A stretch of 64,000 nucleotides of DNA from Pseudomonas sp. UBA5706 (GCF_002419965.1 NZ_DIHC01000043.1:124001-188000), one strand, 5' to 3'. Positions 1 through 9,924 are shown, numbered from the stretch's first letter. Numbers and translations are program-made. Notes: generated by a model not told the origin, from the letters alone.

Positions 1-61
1 TGTTGGTATCGCTCTGTTCTTCACTTTTGCGAACCCCTTCGTTGGTCAACTCGCTGGCTAA
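1..61 (+). CDS. atpE: ATP synthase F0 subunit c, 3' end only
   Basis: The first 61 bases encode the last 19-20 residues of a small hydrophobic protein, ending FVGQLAG before TAA. This is the usual C-terminus of pseudomonad subunit c, the proton-carrying rotor ring of F0. The gene sits immediately upstream of atpF as expected in the atpBEFHAGDC order. Its start, including the proton-binding carboxylate, lies outside the window. Confidence 0.9.
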   Translation, partial: VGIALFFTFANPFVGQLAG

Positions 62-118
62 TCGCTCGAATTTTCGAGTTGATTGGTGTGATGGACAACG
101 AACGAGCGAGGTGTTGGC

Positions 119-589
119 GTGAACATTAATGCAACCCTGATTGGCCAGTCCGTTGCGTTCTTCATTTTTGTGCTGTTCTGCATGAAGTTCGTGTGGCCTC
201 CGGTCATCGCGGCTTTGCACGAACGTCAGAAGAAGATCGCGGATGGACTGGACGCTGCCACCCGAGCAGCTCGCGACCTGGAACTGGCCCAAGATAAAGT
301 GGGTCAGCAACTGCGCGAAGCAAAGGCTCAGGCAGCTGAAATCATTGAGCAAGCCAAGAAGCGCGGTACTCAGATCGTCGACGAAGCCCGTGAACAGGCC
401 CGTGTCGATGCTGACCGCATCAAGGCTCAGGCTCAGGCCGAGATCGAGCAGGAACTGAACGGCGTCAAAGACGCGCTGCGCGCCCAATTGGGCAGCCTGG
501 CCGTCAACGGCGCAGAGAAGATCCTGGGTGCCACAATCGATCAAAACGCGCACGCGGAGCTGGTTAACAAACTGGCTGCAGAAATCTAA
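119..589 (+). CDS. atpF: ATP synthase F0 subunit b
   Basis: The 156-residue protein has one hydrophobic N-terminal helix (about residues 5-25) followed by a long charged, Ala/Gln/Lys/Glu-rich helix typical of the dimeric b stalk. It anchors F1 to the membrane and acts as stator between subunit a and subunit delta. The start is GTG, chosen because the N-terminus MNINATLIGQ matches the conserved family start and a GAGCGAGGTG purine-rich stretch lies just upstream. It lies between atpE and atpH within the F0F1 operon. Length is normal for the gamma-proteobacterial family. Confidence 0.97.
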   Translation: MNINATLIGQSVAFFIFVLFCMKFVWPPVIAALHERQKKIADGLDAATRAARDLELAQDKVGQQLREAKAQAAEIIEQAKKRGTQIVDEAREQARVDADRIKAQAQAEIEQELNGVKDALRAQLGSLAVNGAEKILGATIDQNAHAELVNKLAAEI

Positions 590-601
590 GCGAGGGCGAT
601 C

Positions 602-1138
602 ATGGCAGAACTGACCACGTTGGCCCGACCTTACGCTAAGGCAGCCTTCGAGCATGCCCAGGCCCACCAGCAGCTGGCCAATTGGTCAGCCATGCTCGGC
701 CTGGCTGCTGCAGTGTCGCAAGACGACACAATGCAGCGCATGCTCAAGGCCCCGCGACTGACGAGCGCAGACAAGGCCGCCACTTTTATTGAAGTGTGCG
801 GCGACAAGTTCGATGCCAAGGCACAGAATTTCATCCACGTCGTTGCTGAAAACGACCGTCTCCAGCTTCTGCCGGAGATTTCCGAACTGTTCGAGCTGTA
901 CAAGGCTGAGCAGGAAAAATCGGTAGATGTGGATGTCACCAGTGCCTTCGCATTGAACCAAGAACAGCAAGACAAACTCGCCAAGGTTCTCAGTGCACGG
1001 CTCGGCCGGGAAGTGCGCCTGCATGCTGCGGAGGATGCTGCCCTGATAGGTGGTGTCATCATTCGCGCCGGCGACCTGGTTATCGATGGCTCAGTTCGCG
1101 GCAAACTCGCGCAACTAGCCGAAGCATTGAAATCTTGA
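602..1138 (+). CDS. atpH: ATP synthase F1 subunit delta
   Basis: This 178-residue soluble protein starts MAELTTLARPYAKAAFEHA, the conserved beginning of the OSCP/delta family. Its C-terminal part (IGGVIIRAGDLVIDGSVRGKL, here split for brevity into IGGVIIRAGD and DGSVRGKL) is the family signature. It connects the b stalk to the alpha3beta3 head. It starts 12 bp after atpF behind GCGAGGGCG, consistent with co-transcription and possible translational coupling. Normal family length; nothing unusual. Confidence 0.97.
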   Translation: MAELTTLARPYAKAAFEHAQAHQQLANWSAMLGLAAAVSQDDTMQRMLKAPRLTSADKAATFIEVCGDKFDAKAQNFIHVVAENDRLQLLPEISELFELYKAEQEKSVDVDVTSAFALNQEQQDKLAKVLSARLGREVRLHAAEDAALIGGVIIRAGDLVIDGSVRGKLAQLAEALKS

Positions 1139-1159
1139 GTTTGAAGGGGCAGCAGAGCA

Positions 1160-2704
<1,545 letters not shown>

Positions 2705-2709
2705 GCCGC

Positions 2710-2733
2710 AGCGGGAGTCGCGAGGCTCCCGCT
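2710..2733 (+). other. intra-operon hairpin between atpA and atpG
   Basis: AGCGGGAG and CTCCCGCT pair perfectly around an 8-base loop. No T-tract follows, so it is unlikely to terminate. It may stabilise the atpA 3' end or tune subunit stoichiometry by differential mRNA processing; that role is inference. Confidence 0.6.
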
Positions 2734-2754
2734 TGCTAACCTGATAGGTGTTAC

Positions 2755-3615
2755 ATGGCAGGCGCAAAAGAGATTCGCAGCAAGATTGCGAGCATCAAAA
2801 GCACGCAAAAGATCACCAGCGCCATGGAAAAAGTGGCGGTCAGCAAAATGCGCAAGGCTCAAATGCGCATGGCTGCTAGCCGTCCTTACGCGGAGCGCAT
2901 CCGCCAGGTGATTGGTCATCTTGCCAACGCTAACCCGGAATACCGCCACCCGTTCATGATCGACCGCCAAGTCAAGCGCGTCGGTTATATCGTGGTAAGC
3001 AGTGACCGTGGTCTGTGCGGCGGCTTGAATACCAACCTGTTCAAGGCTTTGGTCAAGGACATGGCGAAGAACCGTGAAAACGGCGTAGAGATCGATCTGT
3101 GCGTGGTCGGCAGCAAAGGTGCGGCGTTTTTCCGCAACTTCGGCGGTAACGTCGTCGCTGCGATCAGCCACTTGGGCGAAGAGCCGTCGATCAACGATTT
3201 GATCGGCAGCGTCAAGGTGATGCTGGATGCCTACCTGGAGGGCCGTATTGACCGCCTGTCCGTGGTATCCAACAAGTTCATCAACACCATGACTCAGCAA
3301 CCAACGGTCGAGCAGTTGATTCCGTTGGTCGCCACCCAGGATCAAGAACTCAAGCACCACTGGGATTACCTGTACGAACCCGACGCCAAGGAGCTGCTGG
3401 ACGGCTTGATGGTCCGTTACGTGGAGTCGCAGGTCTACCAGGCGGTGGTCGAGAACAACGCAGCTGAACAAGCCGCGCGGATGATCGCGATGAAGAACGC
3501 CACTGACAACGCCGGTGACCTGATCAGCGATTTGCAGCTGATCTATAACAAGGCGCGTCAGGCAGCGATCACCCAAGAGATCTCGGAAATCGTCGGCGGC
3601 GCTGCCGCGGTTTAA
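2755..3615 (+). CDS. atpG: ATP synthase F1 subunit gamma
   Basis: The 286-residue protein forms the central rotating shaft. It begins with the conserved MAGAKEIRSKIASIKSTQKI and ends with the conserved helix containing ARQAAITQEISEIVGGA. The mid-protein stretch SSDRGLCGGLN is the family signature. It follows atpA after a 50-bp gap that contains a hairpin, the largest gap among the F1 genes here. Length and order are standard. Confidence 0.98.
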   Translation: MAGAKEIRSKIASIKSTQKITSAMEKVAVSKMRKAQMRMAASRPYAERIRQVIGHLANANPEYRHPFMIDRQVKRVGYIVVSSDRGLCGGLNTNLFKALVKDMAKNRENGVEIDLCVVGSKGAAFFRNFGGNVVAAISHLGEEPSINDLIGSVKVMLDAYLEGRIDRLSVVSNKFINTMTQQPTVEQLIPLVATQDQELKHHWDYLYEPDAKELLDGLMVRYVESQVYQAVVENNAAEQAARMIAMKNATDNAGDLISDLQLIYNKARQAAITQEISEIVGGAAAV

Positions 3616-3643
3616 CGGTTCAAATATTCAGAGGATCCAGCTA

Positions 3644-5020
3644 ATGAGTAGCGGACGTATCGTTCAAATCATCGGCGCCGTGATCGACGTGGAATTTCCA
3701 CGCGACAGCGTACCGAGCATCTACAACGCGCTGAAAGTACAAGGCGCGGAAACTACCCTGGAAGTTCAGCAACAGCTGGGTGACGGTGTAGTTCGTACCA
3801 TTGCGATGGGCTCCACCGAAGGCTTGAAGCGCGGTCTGGACGTCATCGACAGCGGCGCTGCCATTTCCGTACCGGTCGGTAAAGCGACTCTGGGCCGAAT
3901 CATGGACGTGCTGGGCAACCCGATCGACGAAGCGGGTCCGATCGAAACCGAAGAGCGTTGGGGCATTCACCGTCCTGCGCCTTCGTTCGCTGACCAGGCA
4001 GGCGGAAACGACCTGCTGGAAACCGGCATCAAGGTTATCGACCTGGTTTGCCCGTTTGCCAAAGGCGGTAAAGTCGGTCTGTTCGGTGGTGCCGGTGTCG
4101 GCAAGACTGTAAACATGATGGAGCTGATCCGTAACATCGCCATCGAACACAGCGGTTATTCCGTGTTCGCCGGTGTGGGCGAGCGTACTCGTGAGGGTAA
4201 CGACTTCTACCACGAGATGAAGGACTCCAACGTTCTGGACAAAGTGGCACTGGTCTACGGCCAGATGAACGAGCCGCCGGGAAACCGTCTGCGCGTTGCT
4301 CTGACCGGCCTGACTATGGCCGAGAAATTCCGTGACGAAGGTAACGACGTTCTGCTGTTCGTCGACAACATCTACCGTTACACCCTGGCCGGTACCGAAG
4401 TGTCCGCACTGCTGGGCCGTATGCCTTCTGCAGTGGGTTACCAGCCGACTCTGGCCGAGGAGATGGGCGTGCTGCAAGAGCGCATCACATCGACCAAAGA
4501 AGGTTCGATCACCTCGATCCAGGCGGTATACGTACCAGCGGACGACTTGACCGACCCGTCGCCAGCGACCACCTTCGCCCACTTGGACGCTACTGTCGTT
4601 CTGTCCCGTGACATCGCTTCCCTGGGTATCTACCCAGCGGTTGATCCACTGGATTCGACTTCGCGTCAGCTGGACCCGAACGTCATTGGTCAGGACCACT
4701 ACGACACCGCTCGCGGCGTTCAGTACGTTCTGCAGCGCTACAAAGAGCTGAAAGACATCATCGCGATCCTGGGTATGGACGAACTGTCGGAAACCGACAA
4801 GCAGTTGGTATCCCGTGCTCGTAAGATTCAGCGCTTTCTGTCGCAGCCGTTCTTCGTGGCTGAAGTCTTCACCGGTGCTTCAGGTAAATACGTTTCCCTG
4901 AAAGATACCATTGCTGGCTTCAAAGGCATCCTCGCCGGTGAGTACGACCATTTGCCAGAACAAGCGTTCTACATGGTCGGCGGCATCGAAGAAGCGATCG
5001 AGAAAGCCAAGAAACTGTAA
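3644..5020 (+). CDS. atpD: ATP synthase F1 subunit beta
   Basis: The 458-residue protein is the catalytic subunit. The P-loop GGAGVGKT lies near residue 150, the catalytic glutamate is in GVGERTREGND, and the DELSEtD motif (here MDELSETD) that couples to gamma is near residue 385. It starts 28 bp downstream of atpG behind AGAGGATCC. A hairpin separates it from atpC. Codon use is that of a highly expressed gene. Confidence 0.98.
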   Translation: MSSGRIVQIIGAVIDVEFPRDSVPSIYNALKVQGAETTLEVQQQLGDGVVRTIAMGSTEGLKRGLDVIDSGAAISVPVGKATLGRIMDVLGNPIDEAGPIETEERWGIHRPAPSFADQAGGNDLLETGIKVIDLVCPFAKGGKVGLFGGAGVGKTVNMMELIRNIAIEHSGYSVFAGVGERTREGNDFYHEMKDSNVLDKVALVYGQMNEPPGNRLRVALTGLTMAEKFRDEGNDVLLFVDNIYRYTLAGTEVSALLGRMPSAVGYQPTLAEEMGVLQERITSTKEGSITSIQAVYVPADDLTDPSPATTFAHLDATVVLSRDIASLGIYPAVDPLDSTSRQLDPNVIGQDHYDTARGVQYVLQRYKELKDIIAILGMDELSETDKQLVSRARKIQRFLSQPFFVAEVFTGASGKYVSLKDTIAGFKGILAGEYDHLPEQAFYMVGGIEEAIEKAKKL

Positions 5021-5025
5021 TCCAG

Positions 5026-5043
5026 GCGCCCGGCGACGGGCGC
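5026..5043 (+). other. intra-operon hairpin between atpD and atpC
   Basis: GCGCCCG and CGGGCGC pair perfectly around GCGA, with no T-run after. It lies between the beta and epsilon genes. Because epsilon is needed in one third the amount of beta, the hairpin could act as an RNA processing or stability element; this role is inferred. Confidence 0.55.
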
Positions 5044-5064
5044 TAATCAGGTTGAGGCAAGCAA

Positions 5065-5490
5065 ATGGCTATGACAGTCCATTGCGATATCGTCAGCGCG
5101 GAAGGGGAGATTTTCTCCGGTCTGGTCGAGATGGTGATTGCACACGGTAACCTGGGTGATATCGGTATTGCTCCAGGTCACGCGCCGCTGATCACTGATC
5201 TGAAGCCAGGTCCAATCCGTCTGATCAAGCAGGGTGGAGAAGCCGAGGTGTATTACATCTCCGGTGGTTTCCTAGAGGTTCAACCGAACATGGTCAAAGT
5301 GCTTGCCGATACCGTGCAACGCGCTGCAGACCTGGACGAAGCTTCAGCTCAGGAAGCCGTTAAGGCCGCCGAGCGTGCCCTGAATGAAAAAGGCGCAGAT
5401 TTCGATTATGGATCTGCGGCTGCACGTCTGGCGGAGGCCGCAGCCCAGCTGCGTACCGTTCAGCAAATTCGCAAGAAGTTCGGCGGCTAA
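5065..5490 (+). CDS. atpC: ATP synthase F1 subunit epsilon
   Basis: The 141-residue protein has the N-terminal beta-sandwich (conserved ITDLKPGPIRL region) and the C-terminal helical hairpin rich in Ala and Glu. It binds gamma and inhibits ATP hydrolysis. It is the last gene of the operon and is followed at once by a strong intrinsic terminator. The start MAMTVHCDIVSAEGEIFSG is the conserved family start and is preceded by GAGGCAAG. Confidence 0.97.
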   Translation: MAMTVHCDIVSAEGEIFSGLVEMVIAHGNLGDIGIAPGHAPLITDLKPGPIRLIKQGGEAEVYYISGGFLEVQPNMVKVLADTVQRAADLDEASAQEAVKAAERALNEKGADFDYGSAAARLAEAAAQLRTVQQIRKKFGG

Positions 5491-5518
5491 GGTCGGCGAC
5501 TCCCATGCGCGATTGAGT

Positions 5519-5552
5519 AAAAGGGTAGCCTCGGCTACCCTTTTTCTTTTTT
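5519..5552 (+). terminator. Rho-independent terminator of the atp operon
   Basis: AAGGGTAGCC and GGCTACCCTT form a 10-bp stem with a two-base loop. The stem is followed by a long T-rich tract (TTTTTCTTTTTT). This is a textbook terminator 30 bp after atpC. Confidence 0.92.
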
Positions 5553-5612
5553 CGGCTCTTTCCTGAATCATCAGCCCGGCCTTGCCGTGGCTCGCTCGCC
5601 TGGAATTCCCTC

Positions 5613-6980
5613 ATGTCTCTCGATATCGTCATTCTTGCCGCAGGCCAAGGCACTCGCATGCGTTCTGCCTTGCCCAAGGTCCTGCACCCGATTGCTGGCA
5701 ACTCGATGCTGGGCCACGTTATCCACAGCGCGCGTCAGCTTTCCCCTCAGAGCATTCAGGTGGTGATCGGTCACGGCGCGGACGTAGTCCGAGAGCGGCT
5801 TGCTGCTGAAGATCTTAATTTCGTGCTGCAAGACCAACAACTAGGCACCGGCCACGCAGTTGCTCAAGCGGTCCCGGAGCTGGGTGCGGAGACGGTGCTG
5901 ATCCTCTACGGGGATGTGCCACTGATTGAAGTCCAGACCCTGCAGCGCTTGCTGGCTCTGGTCAACGAGGAGCAACTGGGTCTGCTGACTGTCAACCTTG
6001 AAGACCCAACGGGCTATGGCCGTATCGTGCGCGACGCCGAAAACCATGTCAGCGCCATCGTTGAGCACAAGGATGCCAGCGAGGCACAGAAGGCTATCAA
6101 GGAAGGCAACACCGGCATTCTGGCCGTGCCTGGCAAACGCCTGGCCGACTGGCTGGGGCGGCTTTCGAATAATAACGCGCAAGGCGAGTACTACCTGACC
6201 GACGTGATAGCCATGGCGGTCAGTGATGGACTGACCGTGGCCACCACTCAACCTTTGGATGCCATGGAAGTGCAGGGCGCCAATGATCGCAAACAACTTG
6301 CCGATCTGGAGCGTCATTACCAGTGGCGCGAAGCCCACCGTTTGATGACCATGGGCGTAACATTGCGCGACCCGGCACGCTTCGATGTGCGTGGCGAAGT
6401 GACAGTGGGCCGCGACGTGGTGATCGACATCAATGTGATCCTCGAAGGCTGTGTGATCATTGAGGACGACGTCTCCATTGGTCCGAACTGCGTAATCAAA
6501 AACAGTACTCTGCGCAGAGGCTCAATCATCAAGGCCAACAGTCATCTGGAAGGCGCCATTGTCGGTGAAGGCGCCGATGCAGGTCCTTTTGCTCGCCTGC
6601 GTCCGGGCAGCGTCCTGGGGCCCCGTGCCCATGTGGGTAACTTCGTCGAACTGAAAAACGCTGAGTTGGGCGAGGGCGCGAAGGCCGGGCACCTTACTTA
6701 TCTAGGGGACGCAGTGATCGGCGCCCGTACCAATATAGGTGCGGGAACAATTACCTGTAACTACGACGGTGTGAACAAGCACAAGACAGTGATGGGTGAG
6801 GATGTATTCATTGGCTCCAATAACTCCTTGGTAGCGCCTGTGGATATCTCATCGGGCGCGACAACTGCCGCAGGTTCGACCATCAACCAAAACGTCGCCC
6901 CTGAGCAGCTAGCCGTTGCCCGCGCCCGTCAGCGCAACATCGACGGCTGGCAGCGACCGGTCAAGATTAAGAAGGACTGA
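5613..6980 (+). CDS. glmU: bifunctional UDP-GlcNAc pyrophosphorylase / glucosamine-1-phosphate acetyltransferase
   Basis: The 455-residue cytoplasmic enzyme acetylates GlcN-1-P and then couples it to UTP, making UDP-GlcNAc for peptidoglycan and LPS. The N-terminal uridylyltransferase domain shows ILAAGQGTRMRS then LPKVLHP within the first 30 residues. The C-terminal half is a left-handed beta helix of hexapeptide repeats (e.g. VIEDDVSIGPNCVI), with the acetyltransferase region near LTYLGDAVIGARTNIGAGT. It is separated from atpC by a terminator, so it likely has its own promoter. It forms a pathway cluster with glmS downstream. Confidence 0.97.
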   Translation: MSLDIVILAAGQGTRMRSALPKVLHPIAGNSMLGHVIHSARQLSPQSIQVVIGHGADVVRERLAAEDLNFVLQDQQLGTGHAVAQAVPELGAETVLILYGDVPLIEVQTLQRLLALVNEEQLGLLTVNLEDPTGYGRIVRDAENHVSAIVEHKDASEAQKAIKEGNTGILAVPGKRLADWLGRLSNNNAQGEYYLTDVIAMAVSDGLTVATTQPLDAMEVQGANDRKQLADLERHYQWREAHRLMTMGVTLRDPARFDVRGEVTVGRDVVIDINVILEGCVIIEDDVSIGPNCVIKNSTLRRGSIIKANSHLEGAIVGEGADAGPFARLRPGSVLGPRAHVGNFVELKNAELGEGAKAGHLTYLGDAVIGARTNIGAGTITCNYDGVNKHKTVMGEDVFIGSNNSLVAPVDISSGATTAAGSTINQNVAPEQLAVARARQRNIDGWQRPVKIKKD

Positions 6981-6982
6981 AG

Positions 6983-7077
6983 TTATCCACAATAGAACTG
7001 AGTCGTTGTCTGACTCAGTTTTCAGGTCCGATCTAGCGATCGCCTGCCACTCTTGCTGTTATCCACAGGGGAGAAAA
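6983..7077. promoter_or_regulatory. two perfect DnaA boxes downstream of glmU
   Basis: TTATCCACA occurs exactly at 6983-6991 and 7069-7077, both on the plus strand in the intergenic region. The consensus DnaA box is TTATNCACA. This part of the chromosome is near oriC in pseudomonads, so binding is plausible. Function is not shown by sequence alone. Confidence 0.55.
6996..7023 (+). terminator. terminator after glmU
   Basis: AACTGAGTC and GACTCAGTT form a 9-bp perfect stem around GTTGTCT, followed by TTC. It lies 15 bp after the glmU stop. The T-tract is short, so strength is uncertain. Confidence 0.75.
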
Positions 7078-7174
7078 CATAGTGCTGCCGAGCTTTAAAC
7101 GGCGGCGCCAGACCACGTTCCACTGATCGCCCACTGCTACAGCGTTCGCTATGTGGAAAAGTGCCACAGTCCCC

Positions 7175-7230
7175 TTGACGAATATCTTTCGATAGGTTTC
7201 TATTGCCTTCGTTATCTTTCGAATCGAAAT
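7175..7230 (+). promoter_or_regulatory. glmR promoter with repeated TTTCG operator-like motifs
   Basis: A TTGACG -35 element is followed after 17 bp by a weak TTCTAT -10. The 10-mer TATCTTTCGA occurs exactly twice, at 7183-7192 and 7213-7222, 30 bp (about three helical turns) apart. The second copy runs into an inverted TTTCG/CGAAA pair (7217-7229). DeoR-family regulators often bind such TTTCG-type repeats, so autoregulation by GlmR is inferred. Confidence 0.55.
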
Positions 7231-7241
7231 TTAAGGCGATC

Positions 7242-8009
7242 ATGTCGAAACGTAATACACCTCAACGTCGCCACAATATCCTCGCGTTGCTCAATGAGCA
7301 GGGTGAGGTAAGCGTCGAAGCGTTGGCCAAGCGTTTTGAAACCTCTGAGGTAACGGTTCGCAAGGATCTCGCTGCGCTGGAAAGCAATGGCCTCCTGCTG
7401 CGCCGCTACGGCGGAGCCGTGCCCATGCCTCAGGAACTGATCGGCGAACCCGGGCAGCTCGTGTCGCGCTATAAGCAAGCCATTGCTCGCGCAGCGGTTG
7501 TCCGTATACGTGAACACGCGCGGATCATCATCGACAGCGGCAGTACCACTGCTGCAATGATCCCCGAGCTCGGCAAGCAGCCGGGTCTGGTGGTCATGAC
7601 CAATTCCCTGCATGTCGCCAACGCCTTGGCCGAACTGGAAAATGAGCCCGTGCTGTTGATGACCGGCGGTACTTGGGACCCCCATTCCGAATCCTTTCAG
7701 GGCCAGGTCGCCGAACACGTATTGCGCTCTTACGATTTCGATCAACTGTTCATCGGCGCCGATGGCATTGATCTGCAGCGCGGCACCACGACCTTTAATG
7801 AATTGCTGGGACTGAGCCGCGTGATGGCGGACGTCGCCCGGGAAGTGATCGTGATGGTCGAGGCTGACAAAGTCGGTCGCAAGATCCCCAATCTGGAACT
7901 GCCGTGGAGCAGTGTCCATACCCTTATTACCGATGATCGCCTGCCTCATGAGGCTCGCGAGCAAATTCAGGCTCGCGGCGTGACGTTGATCTGCGCCGCT
8001 GTTTCCTAG
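7242..8009 (+). CDS. glmR: DeoR-family transcriptional regulator GlmR
   Basis: The 255-residue protein has an N-terminal DeoR helix-turn-helix (about residues 7-58, with VSVEALAKRFETSEVTVRKDL) and a C-terminal sugar-phosphate-sensing domain with the ISOCOT-type patterns IIIDSGSTT and DQLFIGADGID. The start MSKRNTPQRR was chosen over an upstream in-frame ATG because AAGGCGATC lies correctly before it and DeoR proteins start near here. The gene is 9 bp ahead of glmS. In pseudomonads this regulator is linked to GlcN-6-P synthesis. Its own promoter carries repeated TTTCG motifs. Confidence 0.85.
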   Translation: MSKRNTPQRRHNILALLNEQGEVSVEALAKRFETSEVTVRKDLAALESNGLLLRRYGGAVPMPQELIGEPGQLVSRYKQAIARAAVVRIREHARIIIDSGSTTAAMIPELGKQPGLVVMTNSLHVANALAELENEPVLLMTGGTWDPHSESFQGQVAEHVLRSYDFDQLFIGADGIDLQRGTTTFNELLGLSRVMADVAREVIVMVEADKVGRKIPNLELPWSSVHTLITDDRLPHEAREQIQARGVTLICAAVS

Positions 8010-8018
8010 GAGAAGACC

Positions 8019-9854
8019 ATGTGTGGAATCGTCGGCGCCGTCGCTGAGCGTAATGTCACTGCCATCCTGCTGGAGGGCCTCAAGCGCCTGGAGTATCGCG
8101 GCTACGATAGCGCGGGAGTGGCGCTGTTCAGCAACGCCGGTGTGCTTGAGCGCCGCCGTCGTGTCGGCAAGGTCACCGAACTGGAGCAATCCTTGGCTGG
8201 CGACCCTCTCGCGGGCCGCTTGGGCATAGCCCACGTGCGCTGGGCCACCCATGGTGCGCCGACCGAGCAAAATGCCCACCCGCACTTTTCCAATGGCGAA
8301 CTGGCAATCGTGCACAACGGGATTATCGAAAATCACGAGCCGCTGCGTGAACGTCTCCAAGGGCTGGGCTATGCGTTCAGTTCCGATACCGACACCGAAG
8401 TGATCGTTCACCTGCTGCACCACAAGCTGCAGGACACCCAGGACCTGACCACAGCCCTCAAAGCCACGGTCAAGGAACTACACGGTGCCTACGGCTTGGC
8501 GGTGATTAGCGCCAAACAGCCGGATCGCCTGGTCGCCGCCCGCAGCGGCAGCCCGTTGGTGGTAGGGCTGGGCCTGGGTGAAAATTTCCTCGCATCCGAC
8601 CAACTGGCGCTGCGCCAGGTCACTGATCGTTTCATGTACCTGGAAGAAGGTGATATCGCCGAAATCCGCCGCGACAGCGTGTTGATCTGGAATGCCGACG
8701 GGCTTCCAGCCGAGCGTGAAGTGGTGCAACACCGCGAAGGCGCCGAAGCCGCCGACAAAGGTGAGTTCCGCCACTTCATGCTCAAGGAGATTCACGAGCA
8801 GCCAAAGGTCGTACAACGCACGCTGGAAGGTCATCTTGGTCAGGAACAAGTGCTGGTGCAAGCCTTTGGCCCCCAGGCAGCCGAGTTGTTCGGCAAGGTT
8901 CGCAACGTGCAAATTGTTGCCTGCGGCACCAGCTATCACGCCGGCATGGTCGCAAGATACTGGCTGGAAGGCTTGGCTGGCATCCCTTGTCAGGTAGAGG
9001 TCGCCAGCGAGTTCCGCTACCGCAAGGTCGTGGTTCAGCCAGATACATTATTCGTCTCGATCTCCCAGTCCGGTGAAACCGCCGACACTCTGGCTGCGTT
9101 ACGCAATGCCAAGGAGCTGGGCTTCCTGGCCAGCCTGGCGATCTGCAACGTCGGCATCAGTTCGTTGGTGCGTGAATCCGACCTGACGCTGCTGACCCAG
9201 GCCGGTCCGGAAATTGGTGTCGCGTCGACCAAGGCGTTCACCACCCAGTTGGTCGCCCTGATGTTGCTGACTCTCTCGATCGGCCAGGTCAAAGGCACAT
9301 TGAGCGCTGATGTCGAGGCCGAACTGGTCGAAGAACTGCGTCGCCTGCCAACGCGTCTGGGTGAAGCGCTGGCGATGGACAGCACTGTGGAAAAAGTCGC
9401 CGAGTTGTTCGCAGAAAAAAACCACACGTTGTTCCTCGGGCGTGGCGCACAGTTTCCGGTGGCGATGGAGGGCGCGCTCAAACTCAAAGAGATTTCCTAC
9501 ATCCACGCCGAAGCCTATCCAGCAGGCGAGCTGAAACACGGCCCGCTGGCCTTGGTAGACAGTGACATGCCGGTGGTCACCGTCGCCCCGAACAACGAGC
9601 TGCTGGAAAAGCTCAAATCCAACCTCCAGGAAGTCCGCGCCCGCGGTGGCGAACTGATCGTCTTTGCCGACGAGCAAGCAGGCATGAACAGCGGGATCGG
9701 GACCCACGTCATCCCGATGCCTCACATCGTCGATGCCCTGGCGCCGATCCTGTACACCATCCCGCTGCAGCTGCTGTCGTACTACGTTGCCGTGCTCAAG
9801 GGGACCGATGTCGACCAGCCCCGTAATCTGGCGAAGTCGGTGACTGTGGAATAA
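8019..9854 (+). CDS. glmS: glutamine:fructose-6-phosphate aminotransferase (isomerizing)
   Basis: The 611-residue enzyme makes glucosamine-6-phosphate from fructose-6-phosphate and glutamine, the first committed step to UDP-GlcNAc. After Met1 the catalytic Cys starts the glutaminase domain (MCGIVGAV). Two SIS isomerase domains follow (e.g. ACGTSYHAG, SQSGETADT). The C-terminus PRNLAKSVTVE is the invariant end that forms the Tn7 TnsD recognition site. It starts 9 bp after glmR behind AGGAGAAG, suggesting one transcript. No glmS ribozyme-like leader is expected or seen. Confidence 0.98.
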   Translation: MCGIVGAVAERNVTAILLEGLKRLEYRGYDSAGVALFSNAGVLERRRRVGKVTELEQSLAGDPLAGRLGIAHVRWATHGAPTEQNAHPHFSNGELAIVHNGIIENHEPLRERLQGLGYAFSSDTDTEVIVHLLHHKLQDTQDLTTALKATVKELHGAYGLAVISAKQPDRLVAARSGSPLVVGLGLGENFLASDQLALRQVTDRFMYLEEGDIAEIRRDSVLIWNADGLPAEREVVQHREGAEAADKGEFRHFMLKEIHEQPKVVQRTLEGHLGQEQVLVQAFGPQAAELFGKVRNVQIVACGTSYHAGMVARYWLEGLAGIPCQVEVASEFRYRKVVVQPDTLFVSISQSGETADTLAALRNAKELGFLASLAICNVGISSLVRESDLTLLTQAGPEIGVASTKAFTTQLVALMLLTLSIGQVKGTLSADVEAELVEELRRLPTRLGEALAMDSTVEKVAELFAEKNHTLFLGRGAQFPVAMEGALKLKEISYIHAEAYPAGELKHGPLALVDSDMPVVTVAPNNELLEKLKSNLQEVRARGGELIVFADEQAGMNSGIGTHVIPMPHIVDALAPILYTIPLQLLSYYVAVLKGTDVDQPRNLAKSVTVE

Positions 9855-9855
9855 T

Positions 9856-9864
9856 TTATCCACA
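9856..9864 (+). promoter_or_regulatory. perfect DnaA box just after glmS
   Basis: TTATCCACA begins two bases after the glmS stop codon. It lies inside the segment that Tn7-family elements normally use as target. Any role is unknown. Confidence 0.5.
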
Positions 9865-9884
9865 GCGTTACGCATCATGGTTTT

Positions 9885-9924
9885 AGAGAATCAAACCTGT
9901 CGCAAGAGAATTAAAACTGTCGCA
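9885..9924 (+). repeat. tandem 20-bp repeat downstream of glmS
   Basis: Two head-to-tail units, AGAGAATCAAACCTGTCGCA and AGAGAATTAAAACTGTCGCA, differ at two positions. They start 30 bp after the glmS stop, where Tn7 would insert (about 25 bp downstream). Short tandem units near a TGT are reminiscent of transposase-binding sites at Tn7-like ends, but no tns genes are present and no matching opposite end was found. Confidence 0.7.

Noticed and set aside
7069..9864. chromosome origin oriC within this window
   Set aside because: Only three DnaA boxes, no AT-rich unwinding region and no dnaA or rpmH; the region is near but not at the origin.
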